Shown piece after piece: positions 50,487 through 61,184 of a stretch of DNA of 64,000 nt. The position numbers were made by a program, and so were the translations under genes. Location of the stretch: positions 798,642 through 862,641 of the forward strand of contig NZ_AAYN02000002.1 in NCBI RefSeq assembly GCF_000169535.1, in the 5' to 3' direction. Positions within the stretch are counted from its first letter, which is position 1, and each line of letters begins with the position of its first letter. Source of the stretch: Ureaplasma urealyticum serovar 8 str. ATCC 27618. GTDB taxonomy: Bacteria; Bacillota_I; Bacilli_A; Mycoplasmatales; Mycoplasmoidaceae. The notes beneath the pieces were generated by a model that saw only the letters and a list, made by a program, of their open reading frames with translations, made no database searches and had not been told where the DNA came from.

Positions 50487-50940
50487 TATTATGAAAAATT
50501 AAACTCTCATTACTCGTTAAAAAATAAAAAAGTTGTAAAGGAAGAATAAAACATTTTAATTTATATTATTTAAAAATAAACTTTGAAAGGAATTATAAGA
50601 GAGAGAAAATAAAACTTAATTTAAAAAATATAAATACAATAAAGATTATAGAGTGGTTTGAGAGAAAAAATGCTATTACAATTTAAAAACTACTTACTTA
50701 ATGAGAAAGGATATGTATTTTTACGACTATAAAAAATTACAAGTGAGAAACATGAGAAAAGTTTGCTTAAAAAAGAAAGAGAAAACAAAGGAGTCAAAGC
50801 AAACTATTAAGGAGGGTTAGTCTTGATGTTTGTTTTTATTTATGAATAAGTTTATTAGTTTTGTGTAAATTTTTTGAACTTATGGACAAAGAGAATGGAG
50901 ACTAATAAACTTTTAATAGCATAATGAGAGTTTTAAAATG
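50487..50940 (+). ncRNA. Candidate structured RNA, about 430 nt
   Basis: No ORF covers this stretch. A TATTAT (50487-50492) would start transcription near 50500. From there AAACTCTCATTA (50501-50512) pairs perfectly with TAATGAGAGTTT (50922-50933), closing 409 nt. Nested inside are AGTTTGCTT-type helix 50760-50768/50797-50805 and a 12-bp helix AAGTTTATTAGT (50848-50859) / ACTAATAAACTT (50901-50912). The plus strand is purine-rich (many GAGAGA, AAGGAG and GAGAAA motifs), unlike the surrounding DNA. I see no RNase P (GGAAAGUCC), tmRNA, SRP or 6S hallmarks. It may be an unknown ncRNA; the 3' end lacks a clear U-run terminator on plus, and the opposite strand is possible. Confidence 0.35.
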
Positions 50941-51024
50941 AATATTTTTTATTAAAATAGAGATTAAAAATATATTAACGTATGATTAATATCGAAATGT
51001 TTTTATGTAATTTAAACGAATTCG

Positions 51025-51064
51025 ATGCATATAAGTCTTACGAGCTTTTTTACCTTATATGCAT
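51025..51064. other. 11-bp inverted repeat between RNA candidate and DEAD-box gene
   Basis: ATGCATATAAG (51025-51035) and CTTATATGCAT (51054-51064) form a perfect 11-bp stem with an 18-nt loop, 26 nt past the DEAD-box stop. There is no adjacent U run on the minus strand, so it is not a classical terminator; it could stabilise the 3' end. Apart from this and the RNA candidate, 50443-51089 holds nothing else I can identify. Confidence 0.55.
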
Positions 51065-51089
51065 TGTTATTATATTATTTTTTTTAAAT

Positions 51090-52427
51090 TTATTGACTAT
51101 TTTTTAATTTATATCCACGAATTCGATGAGCATTCATTTTCTTTTCAATATGAGAACGCTTGTTTTTTTGATTGATTTTTTGAATCGCTTCTTTAATTTT
51201 CTTTTTATAACCTGGTTTAACTTTAGTGCTTGCTGTTGCAATTACTTTTTTAATTTCATTTTGGGTTTCTAAATCATGGAATTGATTCTTTTTCTTAAAT
51301 ACAAATTGTTTATCAACTAATTCGTTTTGTTTAATAAATTTATGATGGAAAACAATCCCTTTTTTTGATAAATTTAATAATTTATCATGATCTTTTGGAT
51401 CATAAAGCACATATGATTCACCACTATATTTACCACGACCACTTCGGCCTGCACGATGAATATATCATTCATTTTCAGAAGGTAAATTTCAGTTAATGAT
51501 GTGGCTTGCACCATCAATATCTAAACCACGACTTGCAATATCTGAGGCAACAACATATTGAAATTTATTATTTTTAATATCACGATAATTATTTTTTCGT
51601 TCACGTTGAAGTAGTGAACCATGTAAAATACAAACATTTTTATTTTGTTCAACTAAATACTTATAAATTAATTCAACTTCTTTTTTTGTATTAGCAAAAA
51701 TAATACATAAATAAGGTTTAATTGTTTTCATAATTGTTGATAACGAATGTCATTTATCATGATTATGAACAACATAATGTGTTATTTTTTCATTTTCATA
51801 AATTGAATTGCTAATATTAATAATTTTAGTGTTTTTAAAATATTTCTTTAATTGAATAGATAACATTTCGTGTAATGTTGCACTAAAACTAATTTTTTGA
51901 ACATTAGTATTGATAAATTGTGAATTAATAAAATCTAGTTCATTAACAAAACCCAAATCCATTAGCATATCTGCTTCATCAAAAACAAGAGTATTAATAC
52001 TTCGTAAGTCAAGTACTTGCGATGATAAAACTTGTTTTAAACGTGTTGGAGTTGCAACAATAATATGAGCTTTATTTAATTGTGAGTTAATTTGTTTGTC
52101 AATACTTTCACCACCAATTAACATTTTAATTTGTAAAAGGGGTTGTTGTTTTTTAAAAAGAGCAATTTTACTAAAAATTTGACGAACTAATTCGCGTGTT
52201 GGTGCAATGATAATAGCTTGTAGTTTTTGCGATAAATCTAAATTATTTAAAATTGGCAAAGCAAAAGCTAAAGTCTTTCCTGTTCCTGTTGGCGCAATAC
52301 CAATAACATTTTCTTTTTTACTAATTAATGGTATAGCTTTTGTTTGTATAGGAGTTGGTTCAAAAATCTTTTGATCAGCTAAAGAATCAAGGATTCATTT
52401 TTGATAATTATTATCACTAAATTTCAT
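51090..52427 (-). CDS. DEAD-box RNA helicase
   Basis: 445 aa from ATG 52425-52427 (AAGG 8 nt before) to TAA 51090. All superfamily 2 motifs are visible: P-T-P-I-Q (Q motif), A-P-T-G-T-G-K-T (I, residue ~44), P-T-R-E-L (Ia), A-T-P-T-R (Ib), D-E-A-D (II, ~145), S-A-T (III), A-S-D-I-A-S-R-G-L-D-I (V) and H-R-A-G-R-S-G-R-G (VI). The C-terminus is a Lys-rich ~70-residue tail, typical of CshA-like helicases in ribosome assembly or RNA decay. Its start overlaps the upstream MATE gene's end by 11 nt, so the two are cotranscribed. Confidence 0.93.
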
Positions 52428-54039
52428 TCATCACACCTTGTGAATTAGTATTAATCACTTTATTTTCTATTTTTGATTCTAATTGTTTTTTTGGCTTTTC
52501 TTCTTTTTCATTACCAATTTCAGAAGTAATTTCTTTTTCTTCATCAACTAAATTTTGTGCTCAATTTGTCTTTTTAAAGATAACTATAGCCATAATTAAT
52601 TTAGAAATATTTTGAGATTCCATGATGAAGAATAAAAGCACAACATGTAAACGATCACTATAATTTTCTGGAACATTAATATGTGTTACACAACCCATAA
52701 TAATTAATCAAATAAAAGTTGATAAGCAATCGATTGTTAATAATCAACGACTACCACCACCACGAATACAGAAGTAAATTACTGAATATGGACCTTGTGT
52801 TAGAACAACCATAATTACAATTCATTCTAAATACATTGCAATTGTTGCAGTATGTGCTGCTTGTTTTAAACCTTGTTCTGTATAATCTAGAGGTGGGTTT
52901 AATAATTGGTTCACAAATGTTGATAGAATTAATAAAATAATTCCTATGCTAACCCCTACAACAATACCTCAATTAATTAATTTTCGTGTATTTTCTTTTG
53001 CCAAATCATGTTTATTAGCACCAAGATTAGCTAATACTAAAACAGCAACTGTTGATGCAGCTCCTGGTCAAATCAAGTTAGTAAATTGAATAATTAAAGT
53101 AACTGTTGAAATTGCATCACGATGATCTTGACTATATCTTGTATAGAACATTAAAATGATTGTTGTACCAACTGAGAATAAAATTTCATTAACTAATACT
53201 TGTCAACCATGAATAAAAATTAGTTTAATAACTCTTTTACTTAATTTTAAATGGTTAAAGAAGTAGTATGGATAACTCTTGCGGAATAATGTTAAAACTA
53301 ACATAATGCCAGCATCTATACATCTAGCAATAATTGTAGCAATAGCCACAAATAAAATTGCTTCAAAGGGTCTTGTTGCACAATATTTAATTAACACTGG
53401 GTCTAAGATAATATTAACTAACACCGCAATTGAACTAGAAATCAATGGCATAATGGCATTGTTGTGTTGACGATAAGCAGTCGCAATTGAGAATGTAAAC
53501 ATGTAAGGAATTAAAGTTAATGATTGTCAACGTAAATAACTTGCTGCTCAATGATTTGTTAAATCATAAATACGTTTTGCTTCTTCAGAAGCTGAATCAT
53601 CTAAAGTATTTCCTGAATATAATTGAATCATTTCTAGTGGTACTACCATATAAATAATGACAAATATCACTACTACAATGGAACCAAACAATAACATAAA
53701 GTTTATTGTTTCCTTAAATCTTAAATAATCTCTTTTACCATAATATTGTGCGGCTAAAATTCCTGCCGCTGCTACAATAGCATAGAAAAAAATTGTTGGT
53801 AAGAACATCAATTGTGTTGCTAACACTGTTGCAGTTTTTGCAGCTGCCCCCATATTATCAGGTGTAAATAAAGCAATGAAAAGACTATCAAAATAGTTAA
53901 CAGACGATAAAATAATAACTTCAAGAATTGCTGGAAAAAATAACTTAGCAGCGGTTTTCATGAAAACTTTGTCGCCAAACTGATTCGTTAACCAATTTAC
54001 TTTTGTTTTTCGTGATTTTTTAAAAAAATCGAAGCGCAT
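52417..54039 (-). CDS. MATE-family transporter 1
   Basis: 540 aa, ATG 54037-54039 with strong AAAGGAG. About 12 hydrophobic segments in two halves; signatures include L-F-F-P-A-I-L-E at the start, A-T-V-L-A-T-Q-L, V-N-I-I-L-D-P-V-L-I at the end of TM6 and the second-half counterpart Q-F-T-N-L-I-W-P-G-A. This is the MATE/MOP-flippase superfamily, usually Na+ or H+ driven drug or metabolite export. It carries a 50-residue hydrophilic E/K-rich tail after the last helix. Its stop lies inside the DEAD-box start. A paralog lies upstream in the same direction. Confidence 0.88.
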
Positions 54040-54505
54040 ATGTTTCTCCTTTAAAATGCTTTTAGTTGTTTTCTAAAAGATAAATGAATGAGTTTTTATT
54101 TAGCTTCAATAAATAATCTATAACGACTTTTTAAACAATCATTTTTATAACTTATAATGTTTTGACTTAATTTTTTAAAAATTATCACGAAAAACTCATT
54201 ATTAATATACGAAATGTGATAATTTTTTTGGTTTGTAAACTAAAAAGTATAAATCAGGTATTTATACAAATGAAAATAGCATCATTGTTTTGAAAACTAT
54301 TTATCTTACAACCACGTCCATCCTTAAATCAAGTTCAACTATTTTTAAATATAACGTTTCGTAATAATATAAATAGAAAAGTCTCAAAAGAATGACACTA
54401 GTATATAGAAATGATAGCAAAAATTGGCCTCATTTTTTCAAAAAAAGATAAAAATGTTCCTTTTATTACACATGTATTATTAATTTGTTTTCATTTTTAA
54501 ATATT
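54040..54505. other. Intergenic stretch between the two MATE genes
   Basis: 466 nt without ORF. AAAAATTATCAC (54177-54188) and GTGATAATTTTT (54216-54227) form a perfect 12-bp stem, T-flanked on both strands, which could end the MATE 2 transcript although it is 280 nt after that stop. The part 54230-54505 shows no ORF or repeat; the MATE 1 ribosome site AAAGGAG is at about 54045. Confidence 0.5.
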
Positions 54506-56092
54506 TTATTTATTTTTATTGTAATTAAATGCAAATGTTTGCATATTATTTATTGTTTTTAATTGATTAGTGTTAATTAAATTTTTAGCTCAATTAACTT
54601 TTGAAAATAAGATACTTACAAGAATCATTTTTACTAATCAATTAGATTCAAGTAAAGCAAATGTTAGAACATGAGGAATTTTAGGATGATATGCAAATGT
54701 ACTAATTAAAGCAAACATTACTACTCATGTAATCATGACTGAACTATCATTAATTGATCCATAAATAACTCCAGCACCACGAATACAATTATTCATTGCT
54801 GCATATGGGCCTAAAATAATAATTTCAGCAACTAAAACTCATTCTAATTGAGTTGCTAATTTTGCTACTTTTTTAGCATGTTCAATATCAACTAGTGAAT
54901 TTGATAATGGCGGATTCAATAAAGGGTTAATAAAGAATGATAATATAAATAATATAATCGCTAAAATGCATGCAATAACAAGAGATCAAGCAATTGTATA
55001 ACGTGAGTTTTGTTTTGCAGCACTAATTTCATTTCTTCCTAAATGTGAAAGTACAAGAACAGCTACAATAGTATTCATTCCTGGTCAAATTAATTTCGTA
55101 AATTGTGAAATTAATAAAGCAGTTGAAGCAGAAGCACGAATATCAGGATGGTATTTATATAAAAACAATGATAATAGAATTGTTGAAAGTGAAAATATAA
55201 TTTCATTAACAGCAATAAATCATCCACGTTTAAAAATGTTTTTTAGCAATCGTCATGTTAAATTTCAATAATTAACAACATATGTTGCACGTTTTTTAAA
55301 AATAAACACACATAATAAAACAATAGATAAATCAAAACCACGTGAAGCAATTGTTGAAAACACAGCTAACATAACTGCTTCTTCTGGTGTTTTAGCGACT
55401 AAAATCATTAAAACTGGATCTAAAATACAATTTAAACAAAGAGCTGCAATACTTCCAAATAAAGGAATGGTTGGTCGTGCATCCTGGCGATGAGCAATGG
55501 CAAATGGATACGAAAAAGCATAAAAACATTGACCAATCATCGCATATTGTAAATACATTGATGCTCATTTATTAACTTTTTCAAAGTTAGCTAATTCCTC
55601 TGGTGTAATTTTTGAGAGGTCTTTACCAAAATTACCAATTGATCCAGCGTATGTTGTTACTGATCATTGTGGAAAACCAATATAAGCAATTAAAAAAGGG
55701 ATATTTAATACTACTGAACCTAAAATCATATAGTTTATTGTTTCTTTAAACTTATGATAATTTTTACTTCCTAAATACTGCGAACTATAAACACTACACG
55801 CATAACAAACAGCCACTGTAAAAATTGTAGGTAAATATAATAATTGCGTCGCAAGAATTGTTGCCGTTTTAGCATCTAATCCTTGTGATTGGGGCGCGTA
55901 TGTTGCTAAAAAAAAGTTATCAACATAAGCAACAACAGTTATGATAATGTTTTGTATAATTGCTGGAAAAAATAATTTAAGTGCTTTCTTAACAAATTCT
56001 TTATCGCCAAATATTTTTCTAAAATTCAATTTAAAAAAACTATTTTGTTTTTTATTAATTAAACAACTCAAGAAAAAAATCACCACTTTCAT
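54506..56092 (-). CDS. MATE-family transporter 2
   Basis: 528 aa from ATG 56090-56092 to TAA 54506-54508. Same plan as transporter 1: K-L-F-F-P-A-I-I-Q, A-T-I-L-A-T-Q-L-L-Y-L-P-T-I, L-N-C-I-L-D-P-V-L-M and Q-F-T-K-L-I-W-P-G-M. It lacks the long charged C-terminal tail. The two are old duplicates (clearly alignable, far from identical). No Shine-Dalgarno before the ATG; a TATAAT at 56120-56125 predicts a ~20-nt leader. Inner-membrane exporter, substrate unknown. Confidence 0.88.
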
Positions 56093-56119
56093 TTAAACAT
56101 AATAAAAAGCACAATAATT

Positions 56120-56143
56120 ATTATAGTGTAATTTTTGGAACAA
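56120..56143 (-). promoter_or_regulatory. MATE 2 promoter sharing the lipoprotein upstream motif
   Basis: On the minus strand TTGTTCCAAAAATTACAC is followed directly by TATAAT. The first part matches the TTGTTCCAAAACTCGCACT motif found upstream of the poly-A tracts of lipoproteins A-C. Confidence 0.5.
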
Positions 56144-56190
56144 TAGGACTTTTATATACTTTTTAAAGTAATATTTCTATTTTAGATAAA

Positions 56191-56222
56191 TAAAAAAGGT
56201 TTTTAAGCAACTAAAAACCTTT
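56191..56222 (-). terminator. Terminator of the tkt-deoC transcript
   Basis: AAAGGTTTTTA / TAAAAACCTTT perfect 11-bp stem, 6-nt loop, T run on the minus strand, 15 nt after the deoC stop. Confidence 0.8.
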
Positions 56223-56237
56223 CTCTAAAAATTTAAT

Positions 56238-56885
56238 TTATTGATTATTTAATATTTTGATGGCTGATGAAGTGCCAATTCTTGTTGCTCCAGCATCAAT
56301 AAAAGCTTTGAAATCATCAAGATTTTTAATTCCTCCAGCAGCTTTAATTTGTTTAGCATCACCTAATATTTGCTTTCATAAAATAATATCCTCAAGTTTT
56401 GCTCCTTCTTTAGCAAAACCAGTTGATGTTTTAATAAAATCAGCATCTGATTCTAAAATAATTCTAGCTGCAAATTCTTTTTGTTCTTGATCTAAAAGTG
56501 CTGTTTCAACAATCACTTTTAAAACTTTATCACTACACGCTTTTTTAACTTCATTAATTTCTTGTAAGCAATATTCACGATTAGCACTTTTTAGTTGATT
56601 AATATTAATAACCATATCAATCTCATCAGCACCTAAAGCAATGGCATTTCTTGTTTCAAAAACTTTTGTTTCAATTGTATTAGCACCTAGTGGAAAACCA
56701 ACAACTGTACAAATTTTTACAGGTGTTTCTAATAAATAATGTTTGGCAACTTTAATAAAACAAGGGTTAATACAAACTGAGTAAAATTCATTTTCTTCAG
56801 CTTCTTCGCATAAATTGTGAATTTCATCTAAACTTGCATCAGGTTTTAATAAAGTGTGATCAACGTAAATACTATATTTATTCAT
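56238..56885 (-). CDS. deoC: Deoxyribose-phosphate aldolase
   Basis: 215 aa. Cleaves 2-deoxyribose-5-phosphate to glyceraldehyde-3-phosphate and acetaldehyde. Class I aldolase features: V-D-H-T-L-L-K at residue 8, E-I-D-M-V-I-N near 88 (Asp 90), the Schiff-base Lys 152 in F-I-K-T-S-T-G-F, and Lys 181 in K-A-A-G-G-I. Lies 12 nt after tkt in the same direction, so deoxynucleoside carbon can enter the pentose/triose pool together with transketolase. Ribosome site AAGGAAA. Confidence 0.96.
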
Positions 56886-56897
56886 AAAAATATTTCC

Positions 56898-58862
56898 TTA
56901 TTTTTTATTTAAAAGTTGATTGATAATGTTTTCAACACTAAAACCAAATTCGTGCATTAATTTATTACCATCTGCGCTACGCCCAAATTGATTAGCAGCA
57001 ATCTGCATAAATTTATTAGTATAAACTGATAGTTTTCATCAAAGCATTTCGCTCGATGCTTCAATCGCTAATAAACCATTTTTTGAACTTACTAAATTTT
57101 TAATAACTTCAGGTTTTTGTTGTAAAAATAAATTTAAGTTAAAAGCTGAAATAACTTTAACTTTTAATTGATGTTTTTCAAAAATTTCTTTAGCTGCATC
57201 ATTTGCTAAACTTACTTCACTACCTGAAGCAATAATTGTGTAATCAGGATTTTCACTAAAAGAAAATGGCGAGTTAATAATGTATGCACCTTTAGTGAAA
57301 TCTTGTGGTTTTTGTTCATTGATTTGTTTAATAGCTTGACGTGAAGTAACTAAACAAATTGGTTTTTGTTTTTGTTTAAAACTATATGATAGAGCATGTT
57401 TGACTTCATAATGATCAGCAGGGCGAATAACTTCTACATTAGGAATTGCTCTTAACATTGGCAATTGATCAACTGGTTGATGTGTTGGTCCATCTCCACC
57501 AACAGCATAACTATCATGACTAAAAATAAATAAGTTAGCTAAATTGCTAATAGCAGTTAAACGAATAGCAGGTTTCATATAATCAGAGAAGGCTAAAAAA
57601 GTTCCCCCAATTGCTTTAGCACCTTGGTGCAAACTAATCCCATTCATAGCTCCAGCCATGGCAAATTCACGAATCCCAAATTTAATGTATGGATTTTTAT
57701 AATCATCATTAAAAGCGTTTTCGCCAATTTTTGTAAATGTTGATTTTGCTAAATCAGCTGATAAAACAAGTGCTGATTTAAGATCTTTAAGTTGAGCAAA
57801 GTATTGTTTTAAATAACTACGAGTTGAATCACTTAAATTAACAATCTTGTTTTCATCTAACATTTTATTTAAATCTTCATAATTTCCATTAATGTAATTT
57901 AATAAACGTTGCATTTGTTCAGGATTTGTTTGCATATATTGATCAACTAATTGTTGTCATTGATTATATGCACTTTCACCACGAGCGACAACATTAAAAA
58001 AGAAATGGTCAAAGATTTCTTGATGAAATTCAAAATTATTAGTTTTTGTGTGAAAACGTTTACCAAATTTTTCTAACTCTTCTTTAGATATTGCTGCAGC
58101 ATGAGCTTCATTACTATTTTCAAATGATGTTCCTTCACCAATAATTGTTTTTACTTCAATAAATGTTGGTTTAACATTTTTCTTTCATTTAGCTTCAGCA
58201 ATTGCTTTAAAAATATTTTCGGGATTATTATCAGTTTTTAAATAATTTCATCCCATTGATTCAACACGCATTTTTAAATCTTCAATATTTACATCACTAA
58301 CTGCTGAATCTAATTGATAATCATTTGAATCATGTAGAATAATTAGTTTTGATAATTTAAGTTTCCCAGCAATACTCATTGCTTCATAACTAATCCCTTC
58401 TTGTAAATCACCATCACCAACAATGCAGTATGTATAATGATCAACAACACCTTTAAGGCTGGCAAATTCTGCTCTTAAATAACTTTCAGTAATTGCCATA
58501 CCAACTGCATTAGCAACACCTTGACCTAATGGACCAGTTGATGCATCAATATAATTATTTGATAAAACTTCAGGATGACCTGGTGTTAAATGATTGTCAT
58601 TACGAAAGTTTTTAATATCATCAAGTGTTAATAATGATGAAAAATAAAAAACAGGATATAATGCCATTGATCCATGCCCAGCTGATAAAACTAAACGATC
58701 ACGATTAAATCATTTTGGATGTGATTTAGAAATAGTCATTAATCCTTTATAAAGAGTATAAATAATGGGCGCAGCAGAAATACTCATTCCACTATGCCCT
58801 TGATTTGCTTTATTAATAGCTTGTAAAGCAAGTGAACGCATTGCGTTAACATAACGATTCAT
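56898..58862 (-). CDS. tkt: Transketolase
   Basis: 654 aa, full length; ATG 58860-58862 with GTGGAGAT upstream. Thiamine diphosphate motifs: H23 in Q-G-H-S-G, H63 in A-G-H-G-S-M, G-P-L-G-Q-G near 120, and G-D-G-D-L-Q-E-G-I. The catalytic Glu lies in G-I-R-E-F-A-M-A near residue 395, and H-D-S-Y-A-V-G-G-D-G-P-T-H-Q-P is the pyrimidine-domain signature. It transfers two-carbon units between sugar phosphates in the non-oxidative pentose phosphate pathway. Grouped with deoC downstream and the HPr-like gene 42 nt upstream. Confidence 0.97.
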
Positions 58863-58904
58863 ATTCTATAATCTCCACTAAAAAAATAAAGATATTTAAT
58901 ATAT

Positions 58905-59168
58905 TTAAATTAATTTTTGTTCAATTAAAATTTCTTCTAATTTATTAATTGCTTCATTTGCATCATTACCAACAGCACTTAACTCGATTTTTGTACCTTG
59001 TTTAATACCTAAAGCCATAATGTTAATAATTGATTTAGCATCTGCTTGACGTCCATTCGCTTTAATTGTAATTGATGAACTAAAATCACTTGCTGTATTA
59101 ACAAAATAAGTAATCGCTTTAATAAACGTTGATAATTCTGCTACAATAGTAAATTCTCTCGATATCAT
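58905..59168 (-). CDS. HPr-like protein without the catalytic histidine
   Basis: 87 aa, the size of HPr. The second half is canonical: K-S-I-I-N-I-M-A-L-G-I with Ser 46 in the right place for HPr kinase, then G-N-D-A-N-E-A-I-N-K-L-E. The active-site loop, normally G-x-H-A-R-P-A, reads L-S-T-F-I-K-A, so residue 15 is Phe rather than His and the Arg is Lys. It cannot act as a normal PTS phosphocarrier. Bacillus Crh, a regulatory HPr homologue with Gln 15, is the closest functional analogy. It lies in the tkt-deoC group, so a regulatory role in sugar use is plausible (inference). Confidence 0.85.
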   Translation of the reverse strand: MISREFTIVAELSTFIKAITYFVNTASDFSSSITIKANGRQADAKSIINIMALGIKQGTKIELSAVGNDANEAINKLEEILIEQKLI

Positions 59169-59270
59169 ATTAAACCTTTTTCATAAAATATCATATTTGA
59201 TAAAATGTATTTTAATTATATTACTTATAGCCTTATGTTAATGCCTTATATTGTTAAATAGTGGTTTTTA

Positions 59271-60869
59271 TTATAAAAGTAGCTGAAAGATATTGACAAA
59301 TATTGTTTGAACTAGTTCACTAAAAGTGAATTTATTATCTAAATCTTCTAAATGAATTAACTGTGAATTACGTAAATATTGGTTAAAAACTTCAGTGATT
59401 TCTTGGTTAACTTGTAATGAATAAACTGTTAATAAGGACTCATAATTAATTACTAGCGCACGATTGTCAAGATTATAAGAACCTAACAATGATATATCAT
59501 CATCAATTAAAATTGCTTTAGTGTGTAAAAAACCACTATATTCATAAATTTGAACACCAGATTTAATTAATGATTCGTAACTTAAACGATTCATTGAAAT
59601 AATAAAACCTCATGAATCAACACGACCAGGCAAAATAATTTTGACTTTTATTCCAGCGTTTGATGCAGCTTTAAGACCAATTAAAATGTCTTCTGTTGGG
59701 AATAAATATGGTGTAAAAATGGTAATAGATTTTTTAGCATTAGCAATTGCCATAACTAAAATTTCATTTAAAGAACTAGTTGATTGATCAGGTCCTGTAT
59801 GTAAAAGTGTTGTTAAGGTTTTATTTTTAACATCATCATTTACTAAATTGTTTTCATCATATGCTAAATATGGTTGGGGATGCATATTATTAACAACATC
59901 ATTAAAACTATTTGTTTTTGAAAATGGTGTATAGTAGTATCAATCATGAATAAACTCCAATAAAATTGTGTGCACAATTCCACCTGTTAAAATATAATTC
60001 AAATCAACTCAATGACCAACTTTAGCATCAATATTTAAATAAGAATCACCAATATTAGAACCACCACTAATAGCAGTTTGTCCATCAACAATTAAATATT
60101 TACGATGAGAGCGAAAATTAATTGTACTTCTAAATTTATAATCAGCTCGTGCTTTAAAACAAGCAATTTCTACATTATTATTAATTAGTTGTTCACGATA
60201 TTTTTTAGGGAATTTATTTAGTGTTCCAATTGGATCGTATAAAATGTATATTTTAACGCCTTCATTACTTTTTGCGATTAACTCTTTAACAAGCGATTGT
60301 AGTCAACGACCATCTTCAATAATGTAATATTGTAAATAAATTGTTTTTTTAGCGCTTCTTATTAACTTAATGGTTTGTTCATACATTTCATTTGCTTCTT
60401 TAATAATTGTAATTTGATTATCACAATAAATGGGCGTACGGAAAAGTTGATAATTATAAAGACCAATTTTACGAATTAAATCAAGGCCATTATTACTAAA
60501 ATTCATGTTTTGAAAATTATGATAAAATTCATAATCTTCATATTTAAAAAGCACACGTCGATTAGCAATAATATCATTAATTCTTTTATCTTTAAAAGGG
60601 CGCGATCCAAAAATTCAAAATAAAATAATTGAAATAATTGGTAAAAATAAGAAAACAAACAATCACGATTTTTTAGAACGGTCTTGACGGTGTTTTGAAG
60701 ATAAAATATATAAACCGATTGTGGTATTTAAAATATAAAATGATATTAAAATATCTGTAACAATTGCTGTTGGTCGATGATGAAAATATGTCGCTACTAG
60801 CGCAACATTAATTATTAATAACACACAAATGAATGTTATGATAAATTTCGCTAGAATTCTTTTTCTCAT
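59271..60869 (-). CDS. cls: Cardiolipin synthase
   Basis: 532 aa; ATG 60867-60869. Two N-terminal TMs (residues ~8-30 and ~70-88) followed by two phospholipase D domains: H-R-K-Y-L-I-V-D (first HKD) and H-T-K-A-I-L-I-D (second HKD), each followed by S-G-G-S-N or L-G-S-Y-N. It condenses phosphatidylglycerol into cardiolipin at the cell membrane. Length and layout match bacterial ClsA-type enzymes. An extended -10 TGTATAAT (60899-60906, minus) lies upstream, and HPr follows by about 100 nt. Confidence 0.93.
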
Positions 60870-60898
60870 TTTTTATTTTTATCCTTATTACAAATAAA

Positions 60899-60906
60899 AT
60901 TATACA
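60899..60906 (-). promoter_or_regulatory. Extended -10 promoter of cls
   Basis: TGTATAAT on the minus strand about 30 nt before the cls ATG; AAGGAT lies 13 nt before the ATG. Confidence 0.5.
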
Positions 60907-60969
60907 TGTGTTTTAAAATTAAAAATAGACTAGAAATATACAATAATTATTAATTCGTTCATATATAAA

Positions 60970-60998
60970 TAAAAAATAGGGTTTGATCCCTATTTTTA
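60970..60998 (-). terminator. Terminator after tRNA-Ser
   Basis: AAAATAGGG / CCCTATTTT 9-bp stem with 6-nt loop and a T run on the minus strand, 9 nt after the tRNA 3' end. Confidence 0.8.
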
Positions 60999-61006
60999 GT
61001 TATAAA

Positions 61007-61095
61007 TGGCGGAAACAGTGGGATTCGAACCCACGCGCCGCGGAACGACCTAACACCTTAGCAGGGTGCCCTCTTAACCACTTGAGTATGTTTCC
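61007..61095 (-). tRNA. tRNA-Ser (anticodon GCU)
   Basis: 89 nt including encoded CCA. Acceptor GGAAACA pairs with TGTTTCC, discriminator G. Anticodon stem CACC(C)TGCTAA(G)GTG shows anticodon GCT, reading AGC/AGU. The long variable arm (paired, G/C-rich) is the class II feature of serine tRNAs, and the T loop is G-T-T-C-G-A-A-T-C. Single-gene unit with its own terminator. Confidence 0.95.
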
Positions 61096-61184
61096 AAAAT
61101 AATTATTGCTTATGTATATAACTTATTTATTATAGTAAATAATAAGCAATAATGCAATAGCTAAACAATAATAAATTTTAATTA

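Noticed and set aside
50487-50940. RNase P RNA or tmRNA at the nusG-helicase spacer
   Set aside because: The conserved RNase P core (GGAAAGUCC, ACAGNRA) and the tmRNA acceptor/CCA end are not present.
56257-56490. Plus-strand ORF opposite deoC
   Set aside because: Antisense to a full-length well-conserved enzyme.
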